Source: Azospirillum sp. TSH64 (GTDB lineage Bacteria; Pseudomonadota; Alphaproteobacteria; Azospirillales; Azospirillaceae). Taken from it: DNA of 64,000 nt. The stretch is from positions 2,631,353-2,695,352 of the forward strand of contig NZ_LGQW01000015.1 in assembly GCF_003116035.1 (NCBI RefSeq). Direction: 5' to 3'. This document shows, piece by piece, positions 35,865-44,873 of the stretch (its first letter is position 1; each line of letters opens with the position of its first letter). The notes beneath the pieces are model-generated. The model worked only from the letters and a program-made list of their open reading frames with translations, was not told the DNA's origin and searched no databases. A program made the position numbers and the translations under genes.

Positions 35865-37241
35865 TCAGCGCTCCGGCTTGTCGGCCCCGCCGGTCTGGCC
35901 GCGGATGTCCTGGGCGCGCAGCCAGCCGGGCGATCCGGCAGGCAGCATCCTTTCCGCCCGCTCTGCCTGGGCCTTGGCCATCGGCATGTCGCCTCTGGCC
36001 AGCGCCTCTTCCGCCGTGGCGTAGGCGACCATGCCGTCGTTCTTCTTCATGCTCCAGGCCTGGGCGGTCAGCCGCCACAGGAAGGCTGACTGCGCCTTGC
36101 CCTTGGACGCGATCTGCAAATTCTTCAGCGCCTCGTCGGCCAGACGGGGGTCATGCTGTTCCAGCAGGGCATGGGCGAGGGAGACCCGGATCGTTCCGGC
36201 ATCGGAACCGGCCATCTCCACGGCCTTCCGATAGGGGGCCACCGCATCCGGCGCCCGGCCGGTCTGCAGCATCAAATCGCCCTTCATCTCGTAGAGATAG
36301 GGATTCTTCGGTTCGTCGGCGATCAGCCCGTCGACCAGCGGCGTCGCCTGCTTGACATCGCCCTGGCGGAAATAAGCATAGGCGCGACCGTAGCGGGCGG
36401 CCGGCGACGGATCGTTCACCTTGTAGCGGACCAGGGCGCCGCGCGGGTCGAGATAGCCGTAAAGCTTGGCCTGGACGCGCCGCAGGTCGGCCTCCGTCGC
36501 CGATGGCAGCTGGGCATTGCTGTAGCGGGAGCGGGCGACGAAGGCCTTCACCGCGTCGATGCGCTCGCGCGTCAGCGGGTGGGTCAGGCGATAGCCGGCG
36601 TCGCGGTCGTTCATCAGCGGGTCGTTGACGCCCAGCTTCTCAAGGAAGGTCTCCATGCCCTTTGCGGAGATGCCCGACTGTTCCAGGAAGGACAGGCCGG
36701 CCTGATCGGCCGACGCCTCCTGCGTGCGGGAGAAGGACAGGTAGTTCCGCTCCGCCAGATGCTGGCCCAGCATGACGCCGGCCGCACCGGCACCGGCATT
36801 CCGCGAGGCCAAGCCGCCGGCGATGCCGAGACCCATGCCGAGCAGCGAGGCGAGGAAGGCGTTGTCCATCGCCTCCGCCCCGCGGACCAGATGGCCGCCG
36901 GAGATGTGGCCGGTTTCATGCGCGATGACGCCCAGCAACTGGTCGGCGTTGTCGACGTCCAGCAGCAGCCCGGTGTGGATGAAGATGTTCTGTCCGCCAG
37001 CGACGAAGGCGTTCACCGTCGGATCGTTGATCAACAGAATCTGCACCGAGTCCGGGTCGATGCCGGCCGCCTGGAAGATTGGCCGGGCCATCTTGCGGAT
37101 GATATGGTCCGTCTCGGCGTCGCTGAGGATTTGCATCTCGGAGCGGCGCTGCGCGCTCGCCGGTGGCGCTCCCCACACCAGCGACATCAGACATACGGAC
37201 ATGATGGCGACGACCGAAACCAGCCTGCTGGGCTTGCGCAC
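35865..37241 (-). CDS. M48-family periplasmic metalloprotease with TPR tail (BepA-like)
   Basis: 458 aa. After a signal peptide (ending APPASAQRR) comes the M48 zinc site HETGH (VIAHETGHISGGH) with a distal Glu in EASADQAGLSFL, then TPR-like repeats in the C-terminal 150 residues. This layout is that of BepA/LoiP proteases, which monitor outer-membrane protein assembly. I chose the GTG at 37241 because GGAGGT precedes it by seven bases. The next ATGs upstream have no such site. It is divergent from, and almost touches, the GGT-like lipoprotein gene. Confidence 0.93.
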   Translation of the reverse strand: MRKPSRLVSVVAIMSVCLMSLVWGAPPASAQRRSEMQILSDAETDHIIRKMARPIFQAAGIDPDSVQILLINDPTVNAFVAGGQNIFIHTGLLLDVDNADQLLGVIAHETGHISGGHLVRGAEAMDNAFLASLLGMGLGIAGGLASRNAGAGAAGVMLGQHLAERNYLSFSRTQEASADQAGLSFLEQSGISAKGMETFLEKLGVNDPLMNDRDAGYRLTHPLTRERIDAVKAFVARSRYSNAQLPSATEADLRRVQAKLYGYLDPRGALVRYKVNDPSPAARYGRAYAYFRQGDVKQATPLVDGLIADEPKNPYLYEMKGDLMLQTGRAPDAVAPYRKAVEMAGSDAGTIRVSLAHALLEQHDPRLADEALKNLQIASKGKAQSAFLWRLTAQAWSMKKNDGMVAYATAEEALARGDMPMAKAQAERAERMLPAGSPGWLRAQDIRGQTGGADKPER

Positions 37242-37308
37242 CGTGACGACCTCCGGCTTGGAACAGCGGACTCCCCCGCACGACCGGCGGAGCCCGCGAC
37301 ACACTCGC

Positions 37309-38628
37309 TTGCAAATCTGGCAACGGTTGGGCGCGGTTGCCATAGCTGCATCACTGCTGACAGGCTGCGTCAACACCAAGTTCAAGACCGATGCCACGGT
37401 GCAGAGCTTCGTCGTCGCCGACGAGCCCTATGCCGCCGGCGTCGGTCGTGACGTCATTGCCCAGGGCGGCAAGGCCGGCGACGCGGTCGCGGCGATGGCC
37501 CTGGCGATGACTGCCAGCCTGCCGTCGCGCGTCGGGCTGGCCGGCGGCGGCGTCTGCGTGCTGTTCGACGCTGCCTCGAAAAAGGCCCGCACCATCGATT
37601 TCCTGCCGCGCCCGGCCGGTGCCGGCGGTGTCGCCATGCCGGCGATGGCGCGCGGCCTCTTCGCCGTCCAGGCGGCGGCCGGCGTAATGCGCTGGGAGCA
37701 GGTCGTCGCCCCGGCCGAACAGCTGGCCCAGTTCTCCCCCGGTCTCAGCCGCGCGCTGGTGCAGGATCTCGGCAGCTTCGGCGGGCGGCTGGCGCCCGAC
37801 TCGGACACGAGGCGGCGCTTCCTCGGCGGCGGCACTCCGGCGGTTGGCGCCGTGGTCGGCCAGCCGGAGCTGGCGGCAACCCTGTCGGTCCTGCGCCGCC
37901 AGGGGGTGGGTGCCTTCTACAACGGGCCGCTCGCCGCGACGGTGGCCCAGGGCACCGGCATCGACCCGGCGCAGCTGCGGGCCTACCAGCCGCGCGTCGG
38001 CGGCACGCTGACCGTGCCCTTCGACATTTCCGACCTGCATGTTCCCGACCTGAACGAGCCCGAGTCCGGCGCCGCCCTGGTCCAGGCCTGGAAGGCTGTC
38101 GCCTCTCTGCCGCCGGCCGAGCGCGCCACGCGTGCCGCGCAGCTGCTGGGCGCCACCGGCAAGGGGCCGACCGCTGCCGGGGCCGGCGTGATGGTGATCG
38201 ATCCCGACGAGAACGGTGCGGCCTGTGCCTTTACACAGGGGGCGCCCTTCGGCACCGGCCGCGGCATTGCCGGAACCGGCATGCTGGTGGCCCAGGACGT
38301 GGACCGCGGCGGCTTCGGCGCGCCGGCCCTGATCGCCAACTCCATCATTGGCCGCACCCTGTTCGCCGGGGTCGGCACCGCCAACGGCGACGACGGCCCG
38401 GCGGCTGGTCCGGCGGCTCTGCTGTCGGTTGCCCTTCCCGCCGGCCTGGAGGACAAGTCCACCGCCGCCCAGATCCAGGCGGCCCGTCCGCAATCCATCC
38501 CCGGACGCGCCAGCTTCGTCGGCTGCCGGGTTTCGGTGGAGGATGGGATCCGCTATTGCCAGGCGGCGAACGATCCGCGTGCCGGCAGCCTCGCGTTGAC
38601 GGTGGAAAGCGAGCGCAAGCGGGACTGA
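37309..38628 (+). CDS. Gamma-glutamyltransferase-like lipoprotein without the catalytic Thr
   Basis: 439 aa from TTG 37309. This start gives a 19-residue lipoprotein signal ending in LLTGC. GTG 37243 is the alternative; no ATG is available. The protein aligns with gamma-glutamyltransferases (about 580 aa): GKAGDAVAAMALAMT, GLAGGGVCVLFD and FGTGRGIAGTGM are typical. In the ungapped segment before FGTG, the TTHYS of E. coli GGT reads GAGVM, so the autoprocessing nucleophile Thr is Gly (38179-38181). I therefore expect no self-cleavage and no transferase activity, but a retained fold, perhaps for binding. It diverges from the M48 protease gene. Confidence 0.8.
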   Translation: MQIWQRLGAVAIAASLLTGCVNTKFKTDATVQSFVVADEPYAAGVGRDVIAQGGKAGDAVAAMALAMTASLPSRVGLAGGGVCVLFDAASKKARTIDFLPRPAGAGGVAMPAMARGLFAVQAAAGVMRWEQVVAPAEQLAQFSPGLSRALVQDLGSFGGRLAPDSDTRRRFLGGGTPAVGAVVGQPELAATLSVLRRQGVGAFYNGPLAATVAQGTGIDPAQLRAYQPRVGGTLTVPFDISDLHVPDLNEPESGAALVQAWKAVASLPPAERATRAAQLLGATGKGPTAAGAGVMVIDPDENGAACAFTQGAPFGTGRGIAGTGMLVAQDVDRGGFGAPALIANSIIGRTLFAGVGTANGDDGPAAGPAALLSVALPAGLEDKSTAAQIQAARPQSIPGRASFVGCRVSVEDGIRYCQAANDPRAGSLALTVESERKRD

Positions 38629-38683
38629 GTCCCGGACAATAATGGCCCGGCCCAAGGCCGGCGACAGGTAGAGACGGACGATC

Positions 38684-39847
38684 ATGAGCAAGCAGCCCAA
38701 GGTTTCCAAGCGGGGCGCCATTCCGCCCTTTTTCGTGATGGAAGTGATGCGCGCCGCGGCCGAGCGCGAGGCCGCCGGCCTGGAGGTCCTGCACATGGAG
38801 GTGGGGCAGCCGTCCAGCGGCGCGCCGAAGGGCGTGGTGCAGGCGGCGGCCAGCGCGGTGGTCGGCAGCGATCCGCTGGGCTACACCGGGGCGCTCGGTA
38901 TCCCGCCGCTGCGCGCCGCCATCGCCAAATGGCACAGGGACCGCTACGGCGTCGAGGTGCCTGAAGGCCGGGTGGTCGTCACCACCGGGTCATCGGGTGC
39001 GTTCCAGCTGGGCTTTCTCGCCGCCTTCGATCCGGGCGACCGGGTGGCGATGGCATCGCCCAGCTATCCGGCCTACCGCCACACCCTGACCGCGGCCGGC
39101 GTGATTCCTGTCGAGCTGCCGACCGGGCCGGAACATCGCTTCCAGCCGACCATCGAATTGCTTGAGGCGCTCGACGAGCCGGTGCAGGGGCTGATCGTCG
39201 CCAGCCCGGCCAACCCGACCGGCACGATGCTGAGCCGGGAGGAACTGACCGCCCTGTCCGACTGGTGCCGCGCCAACGGCGTGCGCATGGTGTCGGACGA
39301 GATCTACCACGGCCTGACCTATGGCACCGACGCGGTCACCGCGGCCGAGGTCAACGATCAGGCTCTGGTGGTCAACAGCTTCTCCAAGTATTTCTCGATG
39401 ACCGGCTGGCGTCTGGGCTGGATGATCGTTCCCGACGACCTGCTGCGCTCCGTCGAATGTCTGGCGCAGAACCTGTTCATCTCGGCGCCGACGTTGAGCC
39501 AGGTCTCGGCGGTCGCCGCCTTCGACTGCACGGAAGAGCTGGACGGCCACGTCGCCCGCTATGCCCGCAACCGCGCGCTGCTGCTGGAGGAACTGCCGAA
39601 GGCGGGCTTCACCAAGATGGCCCCGGCCGACGGCGCCTTCTACATCTATGCCGACGTGTCGGACATGACCGACGACAGCGAGGCGCTGGCGAAGCAGATC
39701 CTGGAAGAGACGGGCATCGCCTGCACCCCCGGCATCGATTTCGACACCGCCCGTGGCCGCCGTTTCCTGCGCTTCAGCTTCGCCGGCTCGGAAGCAACCA
39801 TCGCCGAGGCGGCGCGGCGGCTGATCGCCTGGCGGGGCGGGAAGTAG
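38684..39847 (+). CDS. Class I/II pyridoxal-phosphate aminotransferase (AspC-like)
   Basis: 387 aa. The PLP lysine lies in SFSKYFSMTGWRLGW, with the Asn-Pro segment SPANPTGTMLS, VSDEIYHGLTYG, and the C-terminal Arg in RRFLRFSFAGS. This aspartate-aminotransferase subgroup acts on Asp, Ala or aromatic amino acids; specificity cannot be read. It begins 55 bp after the GGT-like gene on the same strand, so the two may be co-transcribed. It ends at a terminator hairpin. Confidence 0.93.
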   Translation: MSKQPKVSKRGAIPPFFVMEVMRAAAEREAAGLEVLHMEVGQPSSGAPKGVVQAAASAVVGSDPLGYTGALGIPPLRAAIAKWHRDRYGVEVPEGRVVVTTGSSGAFQLGFLAAFDPGDRVAMASPSYPAYRHTLTAAGVIPVELPTGPEHRFQPTIELLEALDEPVQGLIVASPANPTGTMLSREELTALSDWCRANGVRMVSDEIYHGLTYGTDAVTAAEVNDQALVVNSFSKYFSMTGWRLGWMIVPDDLLRSVECLAQNLFISAPTLSQVSAVAAFDCTEELDGHVARYARNRALLLEELPKAGFTKMAPADGAFYIYADVSDMTDDSEALAKQILEETGIACTPGIDFDTARGRRFLRFSFAGSEATIAEAARRLIAWRGGK

Positions 39848-39857
39848 GACGTTTTCC

Positions 39858-39891
39858 GGTGGGGGCCTTCGCTGCGGCGGCCCCCGCCTTT
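39858..39891. terminator. Terminator hairpin between aminotransferase and SDR genes
   Basis: GGTGGGGGCC (39858-39867) pairs with GGCCCCCGCC (39879-39888), with one G-T pair, followed by TTTCCC. It lies between convergent genes and is a likely intrinsic terminator for the aminotransferase transcript. Confidence 0.65.
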
Positions 39892-39898
39892 CCCTCGT

Positions 39899-40636
39899 TC
39901 AGAACAGATGCTGGCCGCCGGTGATGAAGGTCTCCGTCCCCGTCACATAGGCCGAGTCCGAGCCGCACAAGTAGAAGATCACCGCGGCGACATCCTCCGG
40001 CGTGCCCATGCGCTTCAGCGGGATGCGCGGGATCAGCACATCATATTCCGGGCCGGTCATCGCCGTTTCGATCTCGCCAGGAGCCACCGCGTTGACGCGG
40101 ACGCCGATCTCCGCGAACTCCACCGCCATTTCGCGGGTCAGGCCGGACAGCGCCGCCTTCGAGGTCGAATAGGCCGAGCCGGCGAAGGGATGCACCGAAT
40201 GGCCGGCGATGGAGGTGACGTTGACGATCGCCCCTTTCCCCCGCGACAGCGGAGCGGCGAAGCCGCGGGCCAGAACCAGGGCGGCGAAGAAGTTCAGCTC
40301 GAACACCCGGTGCCAGCCCTCGATCGAGCCGTTCAGGCAGCCGAGCCGCTCCTTGATCGGCGTCTTGGGCGAGATGCCGGCGTTGTTGATCAGGGCGTGC
40401 AGCGGTGCGCCGTCCAGCGCCTTGTTCGCCTCCTCGACGAAGGCGGCGCGGCTGGCAGGGTCCGACAGGTCGGCCGGGATGTGGTGGGTCCAGTTGGGAT
40501 CGCGGCGGCAATGGGCCGGCACATCCTCGCGCGAGCACGAGATCACGCGCCAGCCTTCGTTGCTGAACCGGGTGACGGTGGCGTGTCCGATACCCCGGCT
40601 GGCGCCGGTGAGAATGACGACTTTGCGGTGCGGCAT
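39899..40636 (-). CDS. Short-chain dehydrogenase/reductase
   Basis: 245 aa. Classical SDR layout: GASRGIGHA (cofactor), NNAG, the catalytic Ser in VNVTSIAGHS, and YSTSK with catalytic Tyr and Lys. The C-terminus TGTETFITGGQHLF is typical. An Arg after the glycine motif (SCSREDVPAHC) suggests NADP(H). The substrate is unknown. The ATG at 40636 begins MPHRKVVILTG; the frame is open to 40780 without similarity. Confidence 0.93.
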   Translation of the reverse strand: MPHRKVVILTGASRGIGHATVTRFSNEGWRVISCSREDVPAHCRRDPNWTHHIPADLSDPASRAAFVEEANKALDGAPLHALINNAGISPKTPIKERLGCLNGSIEGWHRVFELNFFAALVLARGFAAPLSRGKGAIVNVTSIAGHSVHPFAGSAYSTSKAALSGLTREMAVEFAEIGVRVNAVAPGEIETAMTGPEYDVLIPRIPLKRMGTPEDVAAVIFYLCGSDSAYVTGTETFITGGQHLF

Positions 40637-40950
40637 GGGGGGCTGCGCTTCACGAATGATTGCGGTCGGCGGGGAAAGCGGACGCCCTGGGAACGGCCTC
40701 GGGAGTTCCGGATGGGAGGATCGAAGGCCCCTCATCCGCCGGTGGTCCACCGCCTGCGGCGATCCTACCCGCCGCCGCATCGCCTGTCATCCGCCAGTAT
40801 GCCAGCTTCTCCCGACTCCCCGGTCGGCTCCGGGGGCGGCATATGGCGCGGCGGAAGGCGCGGCAGAACGACGCAATCCGCGGCCTTGTCCATTGACGTT
40901 GCGTCCGGCAGCGCCAACCTTGGCGAATCCCCGCAAGACGGAGCCAGCCC
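40637..40950. other. Divergent intergenic region between SDR and ChaN-like genes
   Basis: 314 bp, GC-rich. I see no gene, tRNA, repeat or clear promoter here. It must carry both promoters unless the ChaN-like gene starts elsewhere. Confidence 0.4.
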
Positions 40951-42186
40951 TTGCCGCGCCAGCCCTTCCGTCCCCTTGCGTCCCTATTGCGCCGTCGCCT
41001 TGCCCTGATGACCGTCACAGCGCTGTCCATGACGGCGGCGGCCGGCTGGGCTGCGGAGCCGGTGCGGGTCGCCTGCGTGCCGCCCGGCGTCTGGGCCGAC
41101 AGTGCCGGTGCTGCGGTGGAGCCGGTGCCGCTGCTGCGCCGCCTTGCCGAGGCGCCTGTGGTCCTGCTGGGGGAGCAGCATGACAAGGCTGACCACCATC
41201 GCTGGCAACTGCACACCCTTGCCGGCCTTCATGCGCTGAACCCCGACCTTGCCGTGGGCATGGAGATGCTGCCGCGCCGGCTGCAACCGGTGCTCGACCG
41301 CTGGGCAGTGGGCGAGATGACGGAGGGCGAGTTCCTGAAGACGACGGACTGGCGCACGGTCTGGGGCTTCGACCCGCAATTCTACCTGCCGATCCTGCAA
41401 TTCGCCCGCCTGCATCGGCTGCCGGTGGTGGCGCTGAATGTGGAACGGTCGCTGATCGGCCGCACCGCACGCAACGGCTGGGCCACCGTCCCGGAGGCGG
41501 AGCGCGAGGGCGTCGGCAATCCGGCCGCCCCGACGGAGGCCTACCGCAACCGCCTGACCGAGACGCTGGCGGCGCACGATCGCTCCGAAGCCCGTTCCGC
41601 CGCACCTGCCGACGCGCCCGACAGCGCGGTCAAGCGCTTCATCGAGGCGCAAGGCGTCTGGGACCGTGCGATGGCGGAAAAGATCGCCGAGACCCGCCGC
41701 AACACCGGCCGTCTCGTGGTTGGCATCCTGGGGGAGGGGCACATCGCCCGCCGTGACGGCGTTCCGCACCAGCTGGCCGATCTCGGCATCGCCGATGCGG
41801 CCGTGCTGCTGCCTTGGGACGCCGACCGCGACTGCGGCGAGCTGGATGGCCGCATCGCCGATGCGGTGTTCGGCCTGGGGCCGGAACGGGAGGATGCGGA
41901 GCCGCAGCGCCCCAAGCTGGGCGTGCAACTCGACCCCGGTCCGGAGGGCATCATGGTGGGGGCGGTGAGCAGCGGCAGCGTGGCCGCGGCGGCGGGCCTG
42001 CGCACCGGCGACCGCATCCTGATCGCCGCCGGCATGCCGGTGCGCGCGCCAGCCGATCTGGTCGCGGTGATCCGCCGGCAGGCGCCAGGCACCTGGCTGC
42101 CGCTGACCATCCGGCGCGACGGGGCGGAGCAGGAATTGGTGGCGAAGTTCCCGGTGGACGGGGCAGCGCACCCGCCCCAACCCTGA
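40951..42186 (+). CDS. ChaN-family heme-binding-type protein fused to a PDZ domain
   Basis: 411 aa from a TTG at 40951 (no better start; ATG 41008 would shorten the signal). A signal peptide ends near AAGWAAEP. Residues 60-310 form the ChaN/Tiki-like domain (VVLLGEQHDKADHHRWQLH, GMEMLPRRLQPVLDRW, VGILGEGHIARRDGVP). ChaN of Campylobacter binds heme pairs in iron uptake. Residues about 320-400 are a PDZ domain (GAVSSGSVAAAAGLRTGDRI) that could bind C-terminal peptides. The lipoprotein cysteine of ChaN is missing, so this one is probably soluble in the periplasm. It is followed by 8 bp and a convergent Nudix gene. Confidence 0.88.
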   Translation: MPRQPFRPLASLLRRRLALMTVTALSMTAAAGWAAEPVRVACVPPGVWADSAGAAVEPVPLLRRLAEAPVVLLGEQHDKADHHRWQLHTLAGLHALNPDLAVGMEMLPRRLQPVLDRWAVGEMTEGEFLKTTDWRTVWGFDPQFYLPILQFARLHRLPVVALNVERSLIGRTARNGWATVPEAEREGVGNPAAPTEAYRNRLTETLAAHDRSEARSAAPADAPDSAVKRFIEAQGVWDRAMAEKIAETRRNTGRLVVGILGEGHIARRDGVPHQLADLGIADAAVLLPWDADRDCGELDGRIADAVFGLGPEREDAEPQRPKLGVQLDPGPEGIMVGAVSSGSVAAAAGLRTGDRILIAAGMPVRAPADLVAVIRRQAPGTWLPLTIRRDGAEQELVAKFPVDGAAHPPQP

Positions 42187-42194
42187 CCTGGCCC

Positions 42195-42803
42195 TTACAG
42201 CATCTTCTCCCACCGGGCGAGCGCGTCCGGCGTGGGGTTGACCGCAGGTGCGCAGTCGGAGCGGCCGAGCCGCTCATGATGTTCGCGCAGTGCCCAGACG
42301 ACGGTGGGGAAGGCAAGCTCGTCCCAGGGGATGTCCTTCCACTCGAACAGGCCGACCTCCAGGCTTTCCGGGCCGGGCTCCACATCGGGCGAGAGCAGGC
42401 GGGCGCGGAAGATCATCTGGACCTGGCTGATGCGCGGGATGTCGTAGATCGCCAGCAGATGGTCGATGTCGATGCGCGCCCGCGCCTCTTCCCAGGCCTC
42501 GCGGGCAGCGCCGTCGCGGGTGCTCTCGCGCTCTTCCATATAGCCGGCCGGCAGGGTCCAGTAGCCCTTGCGCGGCTCGATGGAACGGCGGCAGAGCAGG
42601 ATGCGGCCATCCTCCCAGGTCGCCACGGCACCCACCACGATCAGCGGGTTCTGATAGGCGATGTAGCCGCAGTCCGGGCACATCAGCCGCTCCCGATCCT
42701 CGCCGGGCGGGATGGCGCGGACACGCGGGCCACCGCAGTCCGGGCTGCAATCGTACTTGCCGTTATCGGGGGATTTGTCGTCGGGGAGAGTATCGTCGGG
42801 CAT
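42195..42803 (-). CDS. Nudix hydrolase with N-terminal zinc ribbon
   Basis: 202 aa. Residues about 18-45 form a zinc-ribbon-like Cys set (CSPDCGG ... CPDCGYIAY), followed by a Nudix fold with the box GYMEERESTRDGAAREAWEE. The usual Gly near the end of the box is Arg (EEARAR), a conservative variation seen in some families. Relatives with this ribbon hydrolyse ADP-ribose or NADH-like dinucleotides. Start ATG 42803. It converges with the ChaN-like gene and diverges from rmuC. Confidence 0.9.
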   Translation of the reverse strand: MPDDTLPDDKSPDNGKYDCSPDCGGPRVRAIPPGEDRERLMCPDCGYIAYQNPLIVVGAVATWEDGRILLCRRSIEPRKGYWTLPAGYMEERESTRDGAAREAWEEARARIDIDHLLAIYDIPRISQVQMIFRARLLSPDVEPGPESLEVGLFEWKDIPWDELAFPTVVWALREHHERLGRSDCAPAVNPTPDALARWEKML

Positions 42804-42950
42804 GGCTTCCGATATGGCGCGGCCTCCTTGGTTGGGCAAGCGGAGAAAGCGAAAGCCGGGCCGGCGCGGTCCTTGGTACGTTCGCGCCCTGTTCCAATTC
42901 GCGATTCGTTCCGATAGGCTGCTCCCATTCCAGAGCTGAGGGGATTTGGG

Positions 42951-44411
42951 GTGACGCAGTTCCTGGTCAACGGGATGGTGGTGGACGGTCTGTCGCTGGG
43001 CATCGGGCTGGCGGCCGGTCTGCTGCTGGGCGCCGCCGTCGCCTGGGCGGTGCTGCGCGCCGCTGCCGGCCGGGCCGAGGCGGCCGCTGCCGTCCTGCAT
43101 GCCGAGTTCGCCACCCGCCTCGACCTCGCCGAGCGGACCGAGGGCGACCTGCGCGAGGAGATCGAGGCGCGCGACCACCAGATCGCCCGCCTGCATGGCG
43201 AGGTCGCCGGCGCCCGCGAACGCCATGCCCAGCTGTCCACCCGGCTGGAGGCCGAACGGACCGCGGCGGCGGAGAAGATGGCGCTGTTGGAGCGCGCGCA
43301 AGCGGCGCTGGCCGACAGCTTCAAGGCGCTGTCGGCGGAGGCGCTGCACCAGAACAACCGCAGCTTCCTCGATCTGGCGCGGGAGACGCTGGCCGGCTTC
43401 CAGGAGCAGGCGAAGGGCGACCTCGACAAGCGGCAAACGGCCATCGCCGCCATCGTCGATCCGGTGCGCCAGAGTCTGGAGGCGATGGACCGGCAGATCC
43501 GCGACCTGGAAAGCACGCGGGCGGGAGCCTATGAGGGGTTGAAGCAACAGGTGCTGTCGCTGGTGGAGACGCAGAGCGCGCTCAGGGCGGAAACCGGCAA
43601 CCTGGTCCGGGCTCTCCGCACGCCGGCGGCGCGCGGGCGCTGGGGTGAAATCCAACTGCGCCGGGTCTGCGAGATGGCGGGGATGCTCGACCACTGCGAT
43701 TTCGTCGAGCAGGTATCGGTCGACAGCGGCCGGCTGCGCCCCGACCTGATCGTTACGCTGCCCGGCGGCAAGACCCTTGTGGTCGATGCCAAGACCCCGC
43801 TGGAAGGCTATCTGGACAGCATCCAGGCGGTCGACGACACGGTCAGGCGCGATGGCATGGTCCGCCATGCCCGCCATGTGCGCGACCACATGAAGCAGCT
43901 CGGCACCAAGGGCTATTGGGACCAGTTCGACGACAGCCCGGAATTCGTCGTGCTGTTTCTGCCCGGCGAGAACTTCTTCTCGGCGGCGCTGGAGCAGGAC
44001 CCGGCGCTGATCGAGGCCGGCATCGACCATCGCGTGATTCTGGCAACGCCCACCACCCTGATCGCCTTGCTGCGCGCCGTGGCCTATGGCTGGCGGCAGG
44101 AGCGGCTGGCCGACAACGCCCGCGAAATCAGCGCGCTCGGCGCCGAGCTGTACAAGCGGCTGTCCGACCTGGGTGGCCATATGGACCGGTTGGGCGGGCA
44201 GTTGGACAAGGCCGTCGGCTCCTACAACAGCGCGGTCGGCACGCTGGAATCGCGGGTGCTGGTCAGCGCGCGCCGGTTCCGCGACCTGCATGCCGCGCCG
44301 GACGGGACGGCGGAGATGCCCCTGCTCGAGCCGCTGGACCACAGCCCGCGCCGCCTGCAGGCGACGGAACTGCGCGCGGTGCCACCGGTCGAGACCACCG
44401 CGGCCGATTGA
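42951..44411 (+). CDS. rmuC: DNA recombination protein RmuC
   Basis: 486 aa from GTG 42951. One N-terminal membrane helix ([20 protein letters not shown]), a long coiled coil (residues about 40-190), then the nuclease-like core (RGRWGEIQLRRVCEMAGM, DLIVTLPGGKTLVVDAKTPL, LFLPGENFFSAALEQDP). RmuC limits inversions at short repeats and belongs to the PD-(D/E)XK fold, consistent with VDAKTPL. It is a single gene, with the small zinc-ribbon protein gene 65 bp downstream. Confidence 0.96.
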   Translation: MTQFLVNGMVVDGLSLGIGLAAGLLLGAAVAWAVLRAAAGRAEAAAAVLHAEFATRLDLAERTEGDLREEIEARDHQIARLHGEVAGARERHAQLSTRLEAERTAAAEKMALLERAQAALADSFKALSAEALHQNNRSFLDLARETLAGFQEQAKGDLDKRQTAIAAIVDPVRQSLEAMDRQIRDLESTRAGAYEGLKQQVLSLVETQSALRAETGNLVRALRTPAARGRWGEIQLRRVCEMAGMLDHCDFVEQVSVDSGRLRPDLIVTLPGGKTLVVDAKTPLEGYLDSIQAVDDTVRRDGMVRHARHVRDHMKQLGTKGYWDQFDDSPEFVVLFLPGENFFSAALEQDPALIEAGIDHRVILATPTTLIALLRAVAYGWRQERLADNAREISALGAELYKRLSDLGGHMDRLGGQLDKAVGSYNSAVGTLESRVLVSARRFRDLHAAPDGTAEMPLLEPLDHSPRRLQATELRAVPPVETTAAD

Positions 44412-44475
44412 GGCATTCCGACCGATGGATGCAGAACCGTCGGCGTGCTATCCCTGCGGCCTGACAGGTTTATAG

Positions 44476-44697
44476 ATGCGATGGAATCCGCCGATGACTG
44501 ACCATGCAGCAACCGGCCAAACGGCAACCGAACAGACCGTCCGCTGCGACCGCTGTGCCCACCGCTATTCCGCCGCCGAGGAAGGGTGCCCGCGCTGCCG
44601 GTCGATTCGCCGCACCAACGCCGTCATCGTGGCGCTGCTGGTGATGCTGGTGATCCTGGCCCTGGTTGGCTGGGTCGGCACTTTGGTCTTGACCTGA
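44476..44697 (+). CDS. Small zinc-ribbon membrane protein (paralogue A)
   Basis: 73 aa; an alternative ATG at 44494 gives 67 aa. It has a four-Cys ribbon CDRC-x10-CPRC, then RSIRR and one hydrophobic span (VIVALLVMLVILALVGWVG). The spacing and CPxCRSxRR sequence match the second small gene at 47047-47247, so they are paralogues. They flank the PilZ chemoreceptor gene. I do not recognise a named family. The ribbon is probably cytoplasmic. Confidence 0.72.
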   Translation: MRWNPPMTDHAATGQTATEQTVRCDRCAHRYSAAEEGCPRCRSIRRTNAVIVALLVMLVILALVGWVGTLVLT

Positions 44698-44764
44698 GAT
44701 CTACGCCGGCACTTTGGATGGTCTTTGCGCAGACGTTGCACAATCTGCAGGCAACGCGCACAAC

Positions 44765-44792
44765 GAAACATCATTGCTGTTTTCCCCGATAA
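44765..44792 (+). promoter_or_regulatory. Sigma-28-type promoter candidate for the PilZ chemoreceptor
   Basis: CCCGATAA (44785-44792) matches the flagellar-sigma -10 GCCGATAA at seven of eight positions. GAAA (44765-44768) lies 16 bp upstream, against TAAA at 15 in the consensus. The leader to the ATG at 44874 would be about 75 nt. The region is unusually AT-rich. Confidence 0.45.
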
Positions 44793-44873
44793 TCGAGCAA
44801 GTTTTTTGCTTGTCATATTAGGGTTATTTTGAGAAGCAACCCCATGCCGTCGTTTCTGCGCAGGGGTTGCATA

